The notes: generated by a model from the letters alone, not told the origin. Positions 1 to 12,097 are shown, counted from the first letter of the stretch. The stretch: DNA of 64,000 nt from Diaminobutyricimonas sp. LJ205 (GCF_009755725.1 NZ_CP046619.1:1426001-1490000), one strand, 5' to 3'. A program made the numbers and translations.

Positions 1-1011
1 CGTGGCTTCCTGCCCGCGTCGCTCATCGAGCTGCGCCGTGTCCGCGACCTCACCCCGTACCTGGGTCAGGAGATCGAGGCGAAGATCCTCGAGCTCGACA
101 AGAACCGCAACAACGTCGTGCTGTCGCGCCGCGCCCTGCTTGAGCAGACGCAGTCCGAGAGCCGCACCACATTCCTGAACAACCTGCACAAGGGTCAGGT
201 TCGCAAGGGTGTCGTGTCGTCGATCGTCAACTTCGGTGCGTTCGTCGACCTGGGTGGCGTTGACGGCCTCGTGCACGTCTCCGAGCTCAGCTGGAAGCAC
301 ATCGAGCACGCCAGCGAGGTTGTCGAGGTCGGCCAGGAGGTCACCGTCGAGATCCTCGAGGTGGACCTGGACCGCGAGCGCGTCTCCCTGTCGCTGAAGG
401 CGACGCAGGAGGACCCGTGGCAGGTCTTCGCCCGCACCCACGCGATCGGTCAGGTCGCACCGGGCAAGGTCACCAAGCTGGTTCCGTTCGGCGCGTTCGT
501 TCGCGTCGCAGACGGCATCGAGGGCCTCGTGCACATCTCGGAGCTCTCGAGCAAGCACGTCGAGCTCGCCGAGCAGGTTGTCTCGGTCGGCGACGAGGTG
601 TTCGTAAAGATCATCGACATCGACTTGGAGCGTCGCCGCATCTCGCTGTCGCTGAAGCAGGCGAACGAGGGCGTCGACCCCGAGGGCACCGAGTTCGACC
701 CGGCGCTGTACGGCATGCTCACCGAGTACGACGAGCAGGGCAACTACAAGTACCCGGAGGGCTTCGACCCCGAGACGAACGAGTGGAAGGAAGGCTTCGA
801 CGCCCAGCGCGAGAAGTGGGAGCAGGACTACGCTGCTGCCCAGGCTCGCTGGGAGGCTCACAAGAAGCAGGTCGCCGCATCGCTCGTCGAAGAGGCGAAC
901 TTCGTGGCTCCCGCCGCTGGCTCGTTCTCGAGCGAGACCGCCGGTGGCGGCACGCTGGCTGACGACGAGTCGCTGGCTGCTCTGCGCGAGAAGCTCTCGA
1001 GCAACAAGTAA
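1..1011 (+). CDS. rpsA: 30S ribosomal protein S1, C-terminal part (5' end outside window)
   Basis: The frame is open from base 1, so the gene is cut by the window edge; 336 residues remain. S1 binds mRNA on the 30S subunit and helps initiation. The visible part starts in the end of one OB-fold repeat (LSRRALLEQ) and continues with two complete S1 repeats, at about residues 60-130 (VNFGAFVDL, GLVHVSELSW) and 147-215 (VPFGAFVRV, GLVHISELS). An acidic, aromatic-rich tail follows, as in other actinobacterial S1 proteins, which have four repeats rather than six. A GC-rich hairpin follows immediately after the stop. Identification is secure; the start cannot be seen. Confidence 0.97.
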   Translation, partial: RGFLPASLIELRRVRDLTPYLGQEIEAKILELDKNRNNVVLSRRALLEQTQSESRTTFLNNLHKGQVRKGVVSSIVNFGAFVDLGGVDGLVHVSELSWKHIEHASEVVEVGQEVTVEILEVDLDRERVSLSLKATQEDPWQVFARTHAIGQVAPGKVTKLVPFGAFVRVADGIEGLVHISELSSKHVELAEQVVSVGDEVFVKIIDIDLERRRISLSLKQANEGVDPEGTEFDPALYGMLTEYDEQGNYKYPEGFDPETNEWKEGFDAQREKWEQDYAAAQARWEAHKKQVAASLVEEANFVAPAAGSFSSETAGGGTLADDESLAALREKLSSNK

Positions 1012-1040
1012 GGTCACGCCTCAGGCGAAACCATGTGAAG

Positions 1041-1070
1041 GCGGTCGGTCCCTCAGGGGCCGGCCGCTTT
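1041..1070. terminator. hairpin terminator at the rpsA / DUF4126 convergence
   Basis: A 12-bp stem (1041-1052 with 1056-1067, two G-U pairs) with a 3-nt loop is followed by TTT. The loop is exactly the stop codon of the convergent DUF4126 gene, so the rpsA terminator is embedded in the 3' end of its neighbour. Confidence 0.65.
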
Positions 1071-1691
1071 CGCGTTCGCGGAACCGCCGTCGCGGGCGGT
1101 GCTCTGCGGTGCGTTCTTGCGGCGGCGCAGCCTGCGCATGATCAGCGTGAGGAACACAACGCCCGCCGCGACCGTGACGATGACCAGCACCGGTAGCAGG
1201 ATCGCGAACACGGACATGGCGATGCTCGCGACATCCTCGACCGTGCTCGCGAGCGGAGCGGCAGTGCCAACGCTGGCGGCGTTGATAGCCGGTCGCGTAA
1301 TCATCTTGCCTGCGTGCACGACCAGGGCCATGGCCGCGCCGAGGGCGATCGGCAGCCATTCGCCGGAGGCGAAGAATCCCTCGGGGTCGGAGACGCGCAC
1401 CGTCTCCGAGGCGGCCCCACTGCCGAACACAATGCCGCCGGCAGCCGGGCGGATCACCGTTTGAATCCAGTCATTGAAGCTGTCGACGATGGGAATCTTG
1501 TCCGCCACAACTTCCACGACCAGCAGGGCGCCGAGGATGACGAGCACCCAGTCATTCGCGAGCCATTCCCAGGCGGTCGGCAGTTGCACGATCCCGAGGA
1601 AGCGATCGCCGATCCCGAGCATCAGCAGGGGGATGTACGCGTTGAGACCGGCCGCGACGGCAAGCCCGGTGCCGGTGAGGAACTCAAGCAT
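1053..1691 (-). CDS. DUF4126 family membrane protein
   Basis: A 212-residue integral membrane protein of unknown function. The start is the ATG at 1691 (MLEFLTGTGLAVAAGLNAY), preceded by a GGAGG about 8 nt upstream; an in-frame start 17 codons earlier has no such site. Hydrophobic segments lie at about residues 4-25, 45-65, 110-130 and 155-190, and the C-terminus is a basic cytoplasmic tail (RRLRRRK). The N-terminal GLNAYIPLL and the DWIQTVIRPAAGGI region are the type seen in DUF4126 proteins. Its neighbours rpsA and coaE give no functional clue. Confidence 0.75.
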   Translation of the reverse strand: MLEFLTGTGLAVAAGLNAYIPLLMLGIGDRFLGIVQLPTAWEWLANDWVLVILGALLVVEVVADKIPIVDSFNDWIQTVIRPAAGGIVFGSGAASETVRVSDPEGFFASGEWLPIALGAAMALVVHAGKMITRPAINAASVGTAAPLASTVEDVASIAMSVFAILLPVLVIVTVAAGVVFLTLIMRRLRRRKNAPQSTARDGGSANAKAAGP

Positions 1692-1760
1692 GGACTGCCT
1701 CCGTTCGAGGCGGGTTCGTCGACTGTGTCCGTAATTCTCCACCGCTCGGATTACGGCGGA

Positions 1761-1766
1761 TAGGGT
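1761..1766 (+). promoter_or_regulatory. -10 hexamer for leaderless coaE
   Basis: TAGGGT lies 6 nt before the coaE ATG at 1773, with no Shine-Dalgarno sequence. This TANNNT-6 nt-start layout places transcription start on the start codon and recurs throughout the window. Confidence 0.55.
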
Positions 1767-1772
1767 GTGGGG

Positions 1773-2396
1773 ATGCAGCTGATCGGATTGACCGGCGGGA
1801 TCGCCTCCGGCAAGTCCCTGGTGTCATCCCGGCTCGCCGAGCATGGTGCCATCGTCGTGGATGCGGACCTGCTGGCCCGCGAGGTCGTCGAGCCGGGCAC
1901 GCCCGCTCTCGAGCGGATCGCGGCCGAATTCGGGGCCGACGTGATCGCCGCCGACGGCAGCCTCGACCGCGCCGCGCTCGGCAACCTGATCTTCGCCGAC
2001 GCCGAGAAGCGCGCGCTGCTGAACTCGATCACGCACCCGGCCGTGGCCGAGCTGTCGCGCCAGCGCTTCGCCGAGGCCGCCGAGGCGAATCCTGCGGCGA
2101 TCGTGGTTTACGACGTGCCGCTGCTGGTTGAGGCCGGCCGGAACAGCGACACCCCGTTCGACTTGATCGTCGTGGTGCACGCGGGCACCGAGACCCGCCT
2201 GCGCCGACTGATGGAGAAGCGCGGGCTCAACCGCGACGAGGCGATGCACCGGCTGAACTCCCAGGCGAGCGACGCCGAGCGGCTCGCCGTGGCCGATGTG
2301 GTCATCGACAACGACGGGGGAGTCGCCGAGACCCTTCAGCAGGTTGACGCGCTGTGGCAGCAGCTCGCTGAGCGGAGTGTCAGCGGTCGAACCTAA
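1773..2396 (+). CDS. coaE: dephospho-CoA kinase
   Basis: Catalyses the last step of coenzyme A biosynthesis, ATP-dependent 3'-phosphorylation of dephospho-CoA, in the cytoplasm. The 207-residue protein opens with the family P-loop GGIASGKS (residues 8-15), followed by VDADLLAREVVEPGTP and the conserved ITHP and DVPLLVEAG motifs. The ATG at 1773 is chosen over the in-frame GTG two codons earlier because it sits 6 nt after TAGGGT. The stop codon at 2394 is also the first part of the likely uvrB -10 box. coaE next to uvrB is a common actinobacterial order. Length fits the single-domain kinase. Confidence 0.95.
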   Translation: MQLIGLTGGIASGKSLVSSRLAEHGAIVVDADLLAREVVEPGTPALERIAAEFGADVIAADGSLDRAALGNLIFADAEKRALLNSITHPAVAELSRQRFAEAAEANPAAIVVYDVPLLVEAGRNSDTPFDLIVVVHAGTETRLRRLMEKRGLNRDEAMHRLNSQASDAERLAVADVVIDNDGGVAETLQQVDALWQQLAERSVSGRT

Positions 2397-2399
2397 GCT
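2394..2399 (+). promoter_or_regulatory. -10 hexamer for uvrB, made from the coaE stop codon
   Basis: TAAGCT begins with the coaE TAA stop codon and ends 6 nt before the uvrB ATG. GGAGGG directly abuts the ATG with no spacing, so it is unlikely to work as a Shine-Dalgarno site. Confidence 0.5.
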
Positions 2400-2405
2400 G
2401 GAGGG

Positions 2406-4472
<2,067 letters not shown>

Positions 4473-4529
4473 GGCGGCAGCGCTGCCTAGCGCCGGGCAG
4501 GGGTCTATCCCGCGACCGTGAGCGGCGAG

Positions 4530-4535
4530 TAGCAT
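4530..4535 (+). promoter_or_regulatory. -10 hexamer for the hemerythrin-like gene
   Basis: TAGCAT is 30 nt upstream of the chosen ATG at 4566 and would give a leader of about 24 nt that carries a GGAGA Shine-Dalgarno sequence at 4554-4558. Confidence 0.4.
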
Positions 4536-4565
4536 TCGGTGCACTTCCCGAACGGAGACGTGCGC

Positions 4566-5297
4566 ATGGCTGCGACCCGACTGCCAAGTACCGGTAACGA
4601 CGAGTTCCCCGACGGCGGTGAACCCGGCTGCAACACCGATGACCTCCGGATCGTCCACAGCCTGTTGCGCGAGCTGTATACCGAAGGCCCGCAACTGGTC
4701 CGTGCCGTCCCAGACGGCAACCTCGAACGCACGCGCTTCGTCGCCGACCACGTCGCCGACATCTCCAACGGACTGCACCTGCACCACGTCGGCGAGGACA
4801 AGGTGCTCTGGCGGCGCCTGGAGACCCGGGCACCGTCCTGCGCGGTGCACGTCGCCCAGATGCGAGAGCAGCATGCTGCGGTCGCCGACCTGCTCGAACG
4901 GCTGAACGAACAGCTGCCGCGCTGGCGGGCCAGCGGCTCGGCGGAGGATGCCGAACGGGTGGCGGACGCACTCGACGACGTCCGCACGGCGCTGCTGCCG
5001 CACCTCGGATTGGAGGAGGAGAAGATCGCCCCGGTGGCGGCAACCGCGCTGTCGCAACAGGAATGGAACCAGATGGCTGAGCACGGCATGGCCGCGCTCC
5101 CGAAGAACCGGCTGCTGCTGCAGCTCGGCGCCATCCTGAACAGTTTCCCGCCGGAAGAACGCGAACGCTGGTTCAAGGAAAGCGTGCCAACCCCGGCCAG
5201 GATGCTTTATCGATTGCTCGGCAGACGGCAGTATGACCGCTACCAGGAGGAGTTGCACCGCGATGTCGCCGGAGGCGGGACGTCGCGGTCAGATTAA
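4566..5297 (+). CDS. hemerythrin HHE domain-containing protein
   Basis: A 243-residue cytoplasmic four-helix-bundle protein. Histidine and glutamate residues spaced as in HHE cation-binding domains are visible: [36 protein letters not shown] and [14 protein letters not shown]. The domain may bind a di-iron centre; some relatives take part in redox sensing, but substrate and role here are unknown. The ATG at 4566 is preferred over a GTG at 4539 because GGAGA stands 7 nt upstream and the GTG falls inside the promoter. The gene sits between uvrB and uvrA, which suggests a link to oxidative damage only by location. Confidence 0.78.
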   Translation: MAATRLPSTGNDEFPDGGEPGCNTDDLRIVHSLLRELYTEGPQLVRAVPDGNLERTRFVADHVADISNGLHLHHVGEDKVLWRRLETRAPSCAVHVAQMREQHAAVADLLERLNEQLPRWRASGSAEDAERVADALDDVRTALLPHLGLEEEKIAPVAATALSQQEWNQMAEHGMAALPKNRLLLQLGAILNSFPPEERERWFKESVPTPARMLYRLLGRRQYDRYQEELHRDVAGGGTSRSD

Positions 5298-5313
5298 TGT
5301 CAGTGGCGACCCA

Positions 5314-5319
5314 TACCAT
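5314..5319 (+). promoter_or_regulatory. -10 hexamer for leaderless uvrA
   Basis: TACCAT is followed after 6 nt by the uvrA GTG; no Shine-Dalgarno sequence is present. Confidence 0.5.
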
Positions 5320-5325
5320 TGACTG

Positions 5326-8217
5326 GTGTCGATTTCGCCTGTCCAGAGTTTGTCCAAACTGAGCGTCCGCGGTGCGCGGGTGCACAACCTGCGCAACGTC
5401 GACCTTGAGATTCCGCGGGACTCGCTCGTCGTTTTCACCGGGCTGTCCGGGTCGGGTAAATCGTCGCTCGCGTTCGACACCATCTTCGCGGAGGGCCAGC
5501 GCCGCTACGTCGAGTCGCTGTCGGCGTATGCGCGCCAGTTCCTCGGCCAGGTCGACCGGCCCGACGTCGACTTCATCGAGGGCCTCAGTCCCGCGGTGTC
5601 CATCGACCAGAAGTCGACCAACCGCAACCCACGGTCGACGGTCGGCACCATCACCGAGATCTACGACTACATGCGTCTGCTGTGGGCGCGGATCGGTGTC
5701 CCGCACTGCCCTGACTGCGGCGCGAAGATCGCCCGGCAGAGCGTGCAGCAGATCGCCGACCAGCTGATGACCCTGGAGAAGGGCACCCGCTTCCAGGTGC
5801 TCAGCCCGGTGGTCGTGCAGAAGAAGGGCGAGTTCGTCGACCTGTTCAAGGAACTCTCCTCGAGCGGCTACTCGCGCGCCCTGGTCGACGGCGAACAGAT
5901 CCAGCTCGCCGAGCCGCCGAAGCTGAAGAAGCAGCTCAAGCACGACATCGCCGTGGTCATCGACCGACTGGTAGCCGCACCCGACATGCTGTCGCGGCTC
6001 ACGGACTCGCTCGAGACCGCTCTCGGCCTCACCGACGGCGTCGTCAGCATCAACTACGTCGACGAAGCGGGCGACGGCGCCTGGCAGTCGTTCAGCGAGA
6101 AGCTGTCCTGCCCGAACGGCCACCCGGTGCAGCTCACCGAGATCGAACCGCGGACATTCTCGTTCAACGCCCCGTTCGGCGCCTGCCCGGAGTGCTCCGG
6201 ACTCGGCACCCGGATGTCGGTCGACTCCGACCTGCTCGTCGGAGACCCCTCCCTGAGTCTCGCCGAAGGCGTCATCCTGCCCTGGGCGCAACAGGGCAAG
6301 GGCATGTACAACTACTTCCAGAAGCTGCTCGAGGCGCTCTCGGCCGACCTGGACTTCTCGCTGGATGCCCCATGGAAGAGCCTGTCGAAGGATGTGCGGG
6401 AAGCCATCCTCGGCGGCAACGACTTCACCGTGAAGGTGCGCTGGAAGAACCGCTACGGCCGCGAGATCAAGTACACCACCGGCTTCGAGGGAGTCATCCC
6501 GTACATCGAGCGCAAGTTCGCCGAGGCCGAGACCGACGTGCAGCGCGCCCGCTTCGCCAGCTACCTGCGCGAGGTTCCCTGCATGGTCTGCGATGGCAAG
6601 CGGCTGAAGCCCGAAGTGCTCGCAGTGCTCGTCGACGAGCACAGCATCTCTGATGCCGCGTCGCTCAGCCTGGTCGATGCCTACGACATGATGCAGCGGA
6701 TGGAGCTCACCGAGCGCGAGGCGAAGATCGCCGCGCAGGTGCTGCGGGAGATCCGCGTCCGGCTGGAGTTCCTGATCGAGGTGGGCCTCGGTTACCTCGA
6801 CCTGGCCCGTGCGGCGGCCACCCTGTCCGGCGGTGAGGCGCAGCGCATCCGGCTGGCCACGCAGATCGGTTCCGGCCTGACCGGCGTGCTCTACGTGCTG
6901 GATGAGCCGTCGATCGGCCTGCACCAGCGCGACAACCGCCGCCTGATCGAGACCCTGGTCAAGCTCAAGAACCTCGGGAACACGCTGATCGTCGTCGAGC
7001 ACGACGAGGACACCATCCGCACCGCCGACTGGATCGTCGACATCGGGCCTGGCGCTGGCGAGCACGGCGGCATGGTCGTGCACTCCGGTGACTACGAGAC
7101 CCTGCTCGCGAATGAGTACTCGGTCACCGGCGACTACCTGAGCGGCCGCCGCGAGATCGAGACGCCCAGCACCCGCCGACCGATCGACCCGAAGCGCAAG
7201 CTCACCGTCACCGGCGCCCGCGAGAACAACCTGAAGAACGTCAGCGTCGACTTCCCGCTCGGCGTGTTCGTCGCGGTCACCGGGGTCAGCGGCTCGGGCA
7301 AGTCGTCGCTGGTGAACGACATCCTGTACAAGGTTCTCGCGAACGAACTCAACGGCGCCCGGCAGATCCCCGGCAAGCACACCCGGGTGACCGGACTGGA
7401 CACCCTCGACAAGGTCGTGCACGTCGACCAGGCTCCGATCGGCCGCACCCCGCGGTCGAACCCAGCGACCTACACGGGCGTGTTCGACCGGATCCGCAAC
7501 CTGTTCGCCGAGACCATCGAAGCGAAAGCCCGCGGCTACCTGCCCGGCCGGTTCAGCTTCAACGTCAAGGGCGGCCGTTGCGAGAACTGCAGCGGCGACG
7601 GCACCATCAAGATCGAGATGAACTTTTTGCCCGACGTCTACGTCGCGTGCGAGATCTGCGCGGGAGCCCGGTACAACCGCGACACCCTGTCGGTGCACTA
7701 CAAGGGCAAGAACATCGCCGAGGTGCTCGACATGCCGATCAGCGAGGCGGCCGAGTTCTTCGAGCCGATCAAGATGATCCACCGCTACCTGCAGACCCTC
7801 GTGGATGTCGGCCTCGGCTACGTGCGGCTCGGCCAGAGCGCGACCACCCTGTCCGGCGGTGAGGCCCAGCGGGTCAAGCTCGCCACCGAACTGCAGAAGC
7901 GCCACAACGGCCGCACCGTCTACGTGCTTGACGAGCCGACCACTGGCCTGCACTTCGAGGATGTCCGCAAGCTGCTGCTGGTGCTGAACAGCCTCGTCGA
8001 GAAGGGCAACACGGTGATCGTGATCGAGCACAACCTCGACGTGATCAAGTCCGCCGACTGGGTGATCGACCTCGGCCCCGAGGGCGGCGCCGGCGGTGGC
8101 CAGGTCATCGCGACCGGCACACCCGAGAAGGTGGCCAGGTCCCGGTCCAGCCACACCGGACTGTATCTGCGCGAACTGCTGGCGGCGAACGCCGATCGGC
8201 AGAGCGTCGCGGGATAG
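5326..8217 (+). CDS. uvrA: excinuclease ABC subunit A
   Basis: Damage-sensing ATPase of nucleotide excision repair; dimeric UvrA binds DNA and loads UvrB. The 963-residue protein has the doubled ABC structure: Walker [10 protein letters not shown] near residue 43 and GVSGSGKSS near 652, each with its own signature ([12 protein letters not shown] near 502, [12 protein letters not shown] near 843) and Walker B ([22 protein letters not shown]). Zinc-binding cysteine pairs appear as CPDCG (about 127), CPECSG, and CENCSGDG with CEICAG (about 756-780). The start is the GTG at 5326, 6 nt after TACCAT. Its stop codon is part of a TAGTAT hexamer ahead of uvrC. Confidence 0.98.
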   Translation: MSISPVQSLSKLSVRGARVHNLRNVDLEIPRDSLVVFTGLSGSGKSSLAFDTIFAEGQRRYVESLSAYARQFLGQVDRPDVDFIEGLSPAVSIDQKSTNRNPRSTVGTITEIYDYMRLLWARIGVPHCPDCGAKIARQSVQQIADQLMTLEKGTRFQVLSPVVVQKKGEFVDLFKELSSSGYSRALVDGEQIQLAEPPKLKKQLKHDIAVVIDRLVAAPDMLSRLTDSLETALGLTDGVVSINYVDEAGDGAWQSFSEKLSCPNGHPVQLTEIEPRTFSFNAPFGACPECSGLGTRMSVDSDLLVGDPSLSLAEGVILPWAQQGKGMYNYFQKLLEALSADLDFSLDAPWKSLSKDVREAILGGNDFTVKVRWKNRYGREIKYTTGFEGVIPYIERKFAEAETDVQRARFASYLREVPCMVCDGKRLKPEVLAVLVDEHSISDAASLSLVDAYDMMQRMELTEREAKIAAQVLREIRVRLEFLIEVGLGYLDLARAAATLSGGEAQRIRLATQIGSGLTGVLYVLDEPSIGLHQRDNRRLIETLVKLKNLGNTLIVVEHDEDTIRTADWIVDIGPGAGEHGGMVVHSGDYETLLANEYSVTGDYLSGRREIETPSTRRPIDPKRKLTVTGARENNLKNVSVDFPLGVFVAVTGVSGSGKSSLVNDILYKVLANELNGARQIPGKHTRVTGLDTLDKVVHVDQAPIGRTPRSNPATYTGVFDRIRNLFAETIEAKARGYLPGRFSFNVKGGRCENCSGDGTIKIEMNFLPDVYVACEICAGARYNRDTLSVHYKGKNIAEVLDMPISEAAEFFEPIKMIHRYLQTLVDVGLGYVRLGQSATTLSGGEAQRVKLATELQKRHNGRTVYVLDEPTTGLHFEDVRKLLLVLNSLVEKGNTVIVIEHNLDVIKSADWVIDLGPEGGAGGGQVIATGTPEKVARSRSSHTGLYLRELLAANADRQSVAG

Positions 8218-8220
8218 TAT
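8215..8220 (+). promoter_or_regulatory. possible -10 hexamer for uvrC overlapping the uvrA stop
   Basis: TAGTAT starts with the uvrA TAG and lies 10 nt before the uvrC ATG; it would give a leader of only 3-4 nt. Confidence 0.35.
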
Positions 8221-8230
8221 TCCGCGAAGA

Positions 8231-10105
8231 ATGGCAACCGTAAGTTACCGCCCGAAGGCGGGGGAGATCCCGACCGCGCCGGGGGTGTACCGCTTCCGTG
8301 ACGCGAACCGTCGGGTGCTCTACGTCGGCAAGGCGAAGAACCTGCGGGCGCGCCTGTCGAACTACTTCGCGCCGCTGCCGACCCTGCACGAGCGGACCCG
8401 CCGGATGGTCACGACCGCGGCATCCGTCGAATGGACCGTCGTCGGCTCGGACATCGAAGCGCTGCAACTCGAATACACCTGGATCAAGGAATTCGAACCG
8501 CCGTTCAACATCAAGTTCCGGGACGACAAGACCTACCCGTACCTGGCGCTGACCATGGCCGACGAGGCCCCCCGGGTGATCGTCACCCGCAACCACAAGA
8601 TCAAGGGGGCCCGCTACTTCGGCCCCTACCCCAAGGTCTGGGCGGTGCGCGAGACCATCGACCAGATGATCAAGGCGTTCCCAATCCGCACCTGCTCCGA
8701 CTCCAGTTACAAGCGGGCGATGCAATCCGGCCGGCCCTGCTTTCCGGGGCAGATCGGCCGCTGCGGCGGACCCTGCTCCGGCAAGGTGACGATCGAGGAG
8801 CACCGCAAGATCGTCGACGAGTTCGCCGCGTTCATGGCCAGCCACGACCGCAGCGTGATCAACGGCTTCACCAAGGCGATGAGGATCGCGTCCGAGCAGC
8901 AGGACTACGAGCAGGCCGCGAAGCTCCGAGATCGCGTCCTCGCCCTGGAAGCGGTGCTGGAGAAGAGCGCCGTGGTGCTGCCCGAGAACGTCGACTGCGA
9001 CCTGTTCGGCATGGAGCACGACGAACTCGCGGCGGCCGTGCAGCAATTCGTGGTCCGTCGCGGCCGGATCCGCGGTGTGCGCAGCTGGGTCGTCGACAAG
9101 GAGATCGATGTCGAGCTTGGCGAGCTGATCGACTCCGTGCTGCAGAGCGCCTACGGCGAGGACCGGCCGCCGCGCGAGGTGATCGTGCCCGAACTGCCCG
9201 AGGACACCAGCGAACTCGAACTCTGGCTGGCCGAGAAGCGCGGCACCGGCAAGGTGCACCTCAAGCGGGCGCTGCGCGGCGACAAGGCCGCCCTGATGCA
9301 GACCGCGACGCTGAACGCCAAGCACGCCCTGAACCTGTACAAGACCCGCCGCTCGGGCGACTTCGTTGCCCGCTCGCAGGCGCTCGCTGACATCCAGGAC
9401 GCCCTGGGCCTCGCCGATGCGCCACTGCGGATGGAGTGCTACGACGTTTCCCACCTGTCCGGGACCAATATCGTCGCGTCGATGGTGGTCTTCGAAGACG
9501 GGCTGCCGCGCAAGAACCAGTACCGCCGATTCAGCATCCCCGAGTACGCCGACGACACCGAGGCGCTGTACCAGGTGCTGCGTCGGCGGCTCGCCTACCT
9601 CGAGGGCGATGAGGCGGAAGCCGAGGGGGAGGGTGAAACGGATGCCGCGCTCGGCGCCGCTCCGAAGAAATTCTCCTACCGGCCGAACCTGCTTGTCGTC
9701 GACGGTGGTGTCCCGCAGGTGCAAGCCGCCGCCCGCGCCCTCGCCGATTCGGGTGTGCAGGGCATCGAGATCTGCGGCATCGCGAAGCGGCTCGAAGAGA
9801 TCTGGCTGCCCGATGGTGACTTCCCTGTCATCCTGCCGCGCAACAGCGAGGCGCTGTTCATGTTCCAGCGTCTGCGTGACGAGGCACACCGCTTCGCCAT
9901 CACCTACCAGCGTCAGAAGCGCAGCCGCGACATCAATTCGGTGCTGTCCACCGTGCCCGGCCTGGGACCATCCCGGGTGAAGCAACTGCTCAAGCACTTC
10001 GGCTCGGTGAGCCGGCTGCGCGAGGCGGACGCCGAGGCGATCGCCGAGGTCAAGGGGATCGGTCCGTCGCTTGCGGCGAGCATTGTGACCACTCTGCGGG
10101 GCTAA
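8231..10105 (+). CDS. uvrC: excinuclease ABC subunit C
   Basis: Dual-incision nuclease of nucleotide excision repair. The 624 residues contain, in order, an N-terminal GIY-YIG nuclease ([20 protein letters not shown], about residues 18-37) for the 3' cut, cysteines in RTCSDSSY and [15 protein letters not shown], a UVR UvrB-binding motif ([16 protein letters not shown], about 225), the RNase H-like domain for the 5' cut ([12 protein letters not shown], about 402; VVDGGVPQV), and a C-terminal helix-hairpin-helix pair ([30 protein letters not shown]). The ATG at 8231 starts 13 nt after uvrA and is chosen over upstream in-frame starts that would overlap uvrA. Confidence 0.97.
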   Translation: MATVSYRPKAGEIPTAPGVYRFRDANRRVLYVGKAKNLRARLSNYFAPLPTLHERTRRMVTTAASVEWTVVGSDIEALQLEYTWIKEFEPPFNIKFRDDKTYPYLALTMADEAPRVIVTRNHKIKGARYFGPYPKVWAVRETIDQMIKAFPIRTCSDSSYKRAMQSGRPCFPGQIGRCGGPCSGKVTIEEHRKIVDEFAAFMASHDRSVINGFTKAMRIASEQQDYEQAAKLRDRVLALEAVLEKSAVVLPENVDCDLFGMEHDELAAAVQQFVVRRGRIRGVRSWVVDKEIDVELGELIDSVLQSAYGEDRPPREVIVPELPEDTSELELWLAEKRGTGKVHLKRALRGDKAALMQTATLNAKHALNLYKTRRSGDFVARSQALADIQDALGLADAPLRMECYDVSHLSGTNIVASMVVFEDGLPRKNQYRRFSIPEYADDTEALYQVLRRRLAYLEGDEAEAEGEGETDAALGAAPKKFSYRPNLLVVDGGVPQVQAAARALADSGVQGIEICGIAKRLEEIWLPDGDFPVILPRNSEALFMFQRLRDEAHRFAITYQRQKRSRDINSVLSTVPGLGPSRVKQLLKHFGSVSRLREADAEAIAEVKGIGPSLAASIVTTLRG

Positions 10106-10124
10106 CCCGCCCTCGCCGGGCCGA

Positions 10125-10130
10125 TAGGCT
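10125..10130 (+). promoter_or_regulatory. -10 hexamer for rapZ-whiA
   Basis: TAGGCT lies 29 nt before the rapZ ATG, leaving room for a short leader with the Shine-Dalgarno sequence GAGGGA (10152-10157). Confidence 0.4.
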
Positions 10131-10159
10131 TGGGGGACGATCGGCAAGAACGAGGGAAC

Positions 10160-11035
10160 ATGACCGGCACGGGCGACCAGCAGGAGCTGCTGATCGTGAC
10201 CGGCATGTCCGGAGCAGGACGATCGACGGTCGCCAACTCGCTCGAAGACCTCGGCTGGTACGTCGTTGACAACCTGCCGCCGATGATGCTGAAGCCCCTC
10301 ACCGAGCTCGGTGAGAAGGCCAGCCGCGCGTTCCCGCGGATCGCCGCTGTCGTCGACGTGCGTGGTGGCCGACTGTTCAGCGACCTGCTCCACGCGGTGC
10401 GCAGCATGCGCGAATCCGCGAACGTGCGGATGGTGTTCCTCGAAGCCACCGACGCCGTGCTGGTGCGCCGATTCGAGCAGGTGCGCAGGCCGCACCCCTT
10501 GCAGGGCGACGGCACCCTGCTGGACGGCATCGCGGCCGAACGCGAGCTGCTGATCGAACTGCGCGCCAACAGCGACATCATCATCGACACTTCCGACCTG
10601 AACGTGCACCAGCTGGCAAGCGTCGTCCAGGAGAAGTTCGCGGCCGAGGAAACTCCCGGCGTGAGCGTCACCGTGCTCAGCTTCGGATTCAAGTACGGAC
10701 TGCCGGCCGACGCCGACCTGGTCGCCGACGCACGCTTCCTGCCGAACCCGTTCTGGGTGCCCGAATTAAGGCCTCTGACCGGCCAATCTTCCGATGTCGC
10801 CGAGTACGTACTCGGACAGGACGGCGCAGAGGAATTCATCGCCCGCTACGCCTCAGCCCTCGAGCCGGTCCTCGCCGGCTACCAGCGCGAGAACAAGAGA
10901 CACGCTACGATCGCCATTGGGTGCACGGGAGGTAAGCACCGCTCCGTGGCCATCGCCGAGGAACTGGCGACCGTGCTCCGCGGGCTCCCGGGTGTCGCCG
11001 TCAGTGTCAAGCACCGCGACCTCGGACGCGAGTAG
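10160..11035 (+). CDS. rapZ: RNase adapter RapZ / YvcJ-family P-loop nucleotide-binding protein
   Basis: A 291-residue protein of the RapZ/YvcJ family. In Escherichia coli RapZ directs RNase E to a small RNA of amino-sugar synthesis; in Gram-positives YvcJ is an ATP/GTP-binding protein whose target is less clear. Walker A is GMSGAGRST (about residues 16-24), then VVDNLPP, and the C-terminal domain contains [15 protein letters not shown] and the conserved [11 protein letters not shown] near 252. The ATG at 10160 follows a GAGGGA at good spacing. whiA follows after 42 bp. The yvcK gene usually found between them is missing. Confidence 0.93.
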   Translation: MTGTGDQQELLIVTGMSGAGRSTVANSLEDLGWYVVDNLPPMMLKPLTELGEKASRAFPRIAAVVDVRGGRLFSDLLHAVRSMRESANVRMVFLEATDAVLVRRFEQVRRPHPLQGDGTLLDGIAAERELLIELRANSDIIIDTSDLNVHQLASVVQEKFAAEETPGVSVTVLSFGFKYGLPADADLVADARFLPNPFWVPELRPLTGQSSDVAEYVLGQDGAEEFIARYASALEPVLAGYQRENKRHATIAIGCTGGKHRSVAIAEELATVLRGLPGVAVSVKHRDLGRE

Positions 11036-11077
11036 TCCCGAAAGACTTACGAACCCGAACAAAGCAAAGGAATACCA

Positions 11078-12055
11078 GTGGCTCTAACCGCCGACGTTAA
11101 AGACGAACTCATCAAGGTCGAGGCGGGCAAGACCACGGTTCGGGCGGCGGAACTGGCGACTATCCTTCGGTTTTCCGGGGGGTTGCATGTGATCTCCGCC
11201 CGCATCGCGGTCGAATCCGAGCTCGACAGCGCACCGCTCGCGCGTCGGGTCCGCAAAGACCTGGCCGAGCTGTACGGGGTGCGCAGCGAACTGTCGGTGA
11301 TCGCCGCATCCGGCCTCCGCCGCACCAGCAACTACCTGGTCCGGGTGCTCGACGGGGGAGAGACGCTCGCCAGGCAGACCGGGCTGCTGGATGCCCGTCG
11401 CCGGCCCATCCGCGGGCTGCCGAACAAGCTCACCACCGGTGGCCCCGAGGTTCTTGCGGCCATCTGGCGAGGCGCGTTCCTCGCGGGCGGCACGCTCACC
11501 GACCCGGGCCGTTCGGCCGCGTTGGAGATCACCTGTCCCGGCAGTGAGGCTGCGATGGCGCTGGTTGGCGCGGCCGGCCGGCTGAACGTCTCAGCCAAGG
11601 CGCGCGAGGTGCGCGGCGTGCACCGCGTCGTCGTGCGTGACGGCGAGGCCATCGGCACCATGCTCCGACTGATCGGCGCCAGCGCGAGCGTTGCCTCGTG
11701 GGAAGAGATGCGGCAGCGGCGCGAGGTCCGGGCAACCGCGAACCGTCTGGTCAACTTCGACGACGCGAACCTGCGCCGCTCCGCCCAGGCTGCCGTGGCC
11801 GCCTGCGCGCGCGTGGAGCGGGCGATGGAGATCCTCGGCGAGGACATCCCGGACCACCTGCGCTACGCGGGAGAGCTGCGGCTCAGGCACCGGGATGCCA
11901 GCCTCGATGAGCTCGGCCACAACGCGGAACCGCCGATGACGAAGGACGCGGTTGCCGGACGCATCCGCCGTCTGCTCGCGATGGCCGACAAGCGCGCGGC
12001 TGAAACCGGCGTTCCCGGCACCGACGCGGGCCTGCCCGGAGAACTTGAGAGCTGA
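11078..12055 (+). CDS. whiA: sporulation/division transcription factor WhiA (DUF199)
   Basis: WhiA is a conserved Gram-positive DNA-binding protein; in Streptomyces it acts with WhiB in the switch to sporulation division, and in non-sporulating bacteria it affects division and chromosome segregation. The 325 residues begin with the degenerate LAGLIDADG homing-endonuclease-like fold (about 20-210, including [15 protein letters not shown]) and end with a helix-turn-helix domain ([23 protein letters not shown], about 265-315). The GTG at 11078 has AAAGGA 6-11 nt upstream. It is probably co-transcribed with rapZ. Confidence 0.95.
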   Translation: MALTADVKDELIKVEAGKTTVRAAELATILRFSGGLHVISARIAVESELDSAPLARRVRKDLAELYGVRSELSVIAASGLRRTSNYLVRVLDGGETLARQTGLLDARRRPIRGLPNKLTTGGPEVLAAIWRGAFLAGGTLTDPGRSAALEITCPGSEAAMALVGAAGRLNVSAKAREVRGVHRVVVRDGEAIGTMLRLIGASASVASWEEMRQRREVRATANRLVNFDDANLRRSAQAAVAACARVERAMEILGEDIPDHLRYAGELRLRHRDASLDELGHNAEPPMTKDAVAGRIRRLLAMADKRAAETGVPGTDAGLPGELES

Positions 12056-12091
12056 CTGGGAACATTCTGAACGCGCTGGGGTTGTCCTAAG

Positions 12092-12097
12092 TAGACT
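12092..12097 (+). promoter_or_regulatory. -10 hexamer for sodA
   Basis: TAGACT is followed about 62 nt later by the sodA ATG, which has an AGGAG Shine-Dalgarno site. The -35 region is weak. Confidence 0.4.

Noticed and set aside
4475-4486. GGCAGCGCTGCC palindrome after uvrB
   Set aside because: It has no loop and no T-tract, and a 12-bp GC palindrome is not unusual at this GC content.
5173-8154. Minus-strand open frame of almost 1000 codons over uvrA
   Set aside because: Antisense shadow of uvrA; no domain, and the uvrA reading is complete.
8105-10609. Long minus-strand open frame over uvrC and rapZ
   Set aside because: Composition is rich in His, Val, Gly and Arg as in antisense shadows; uvrC is certain on the plus strand.
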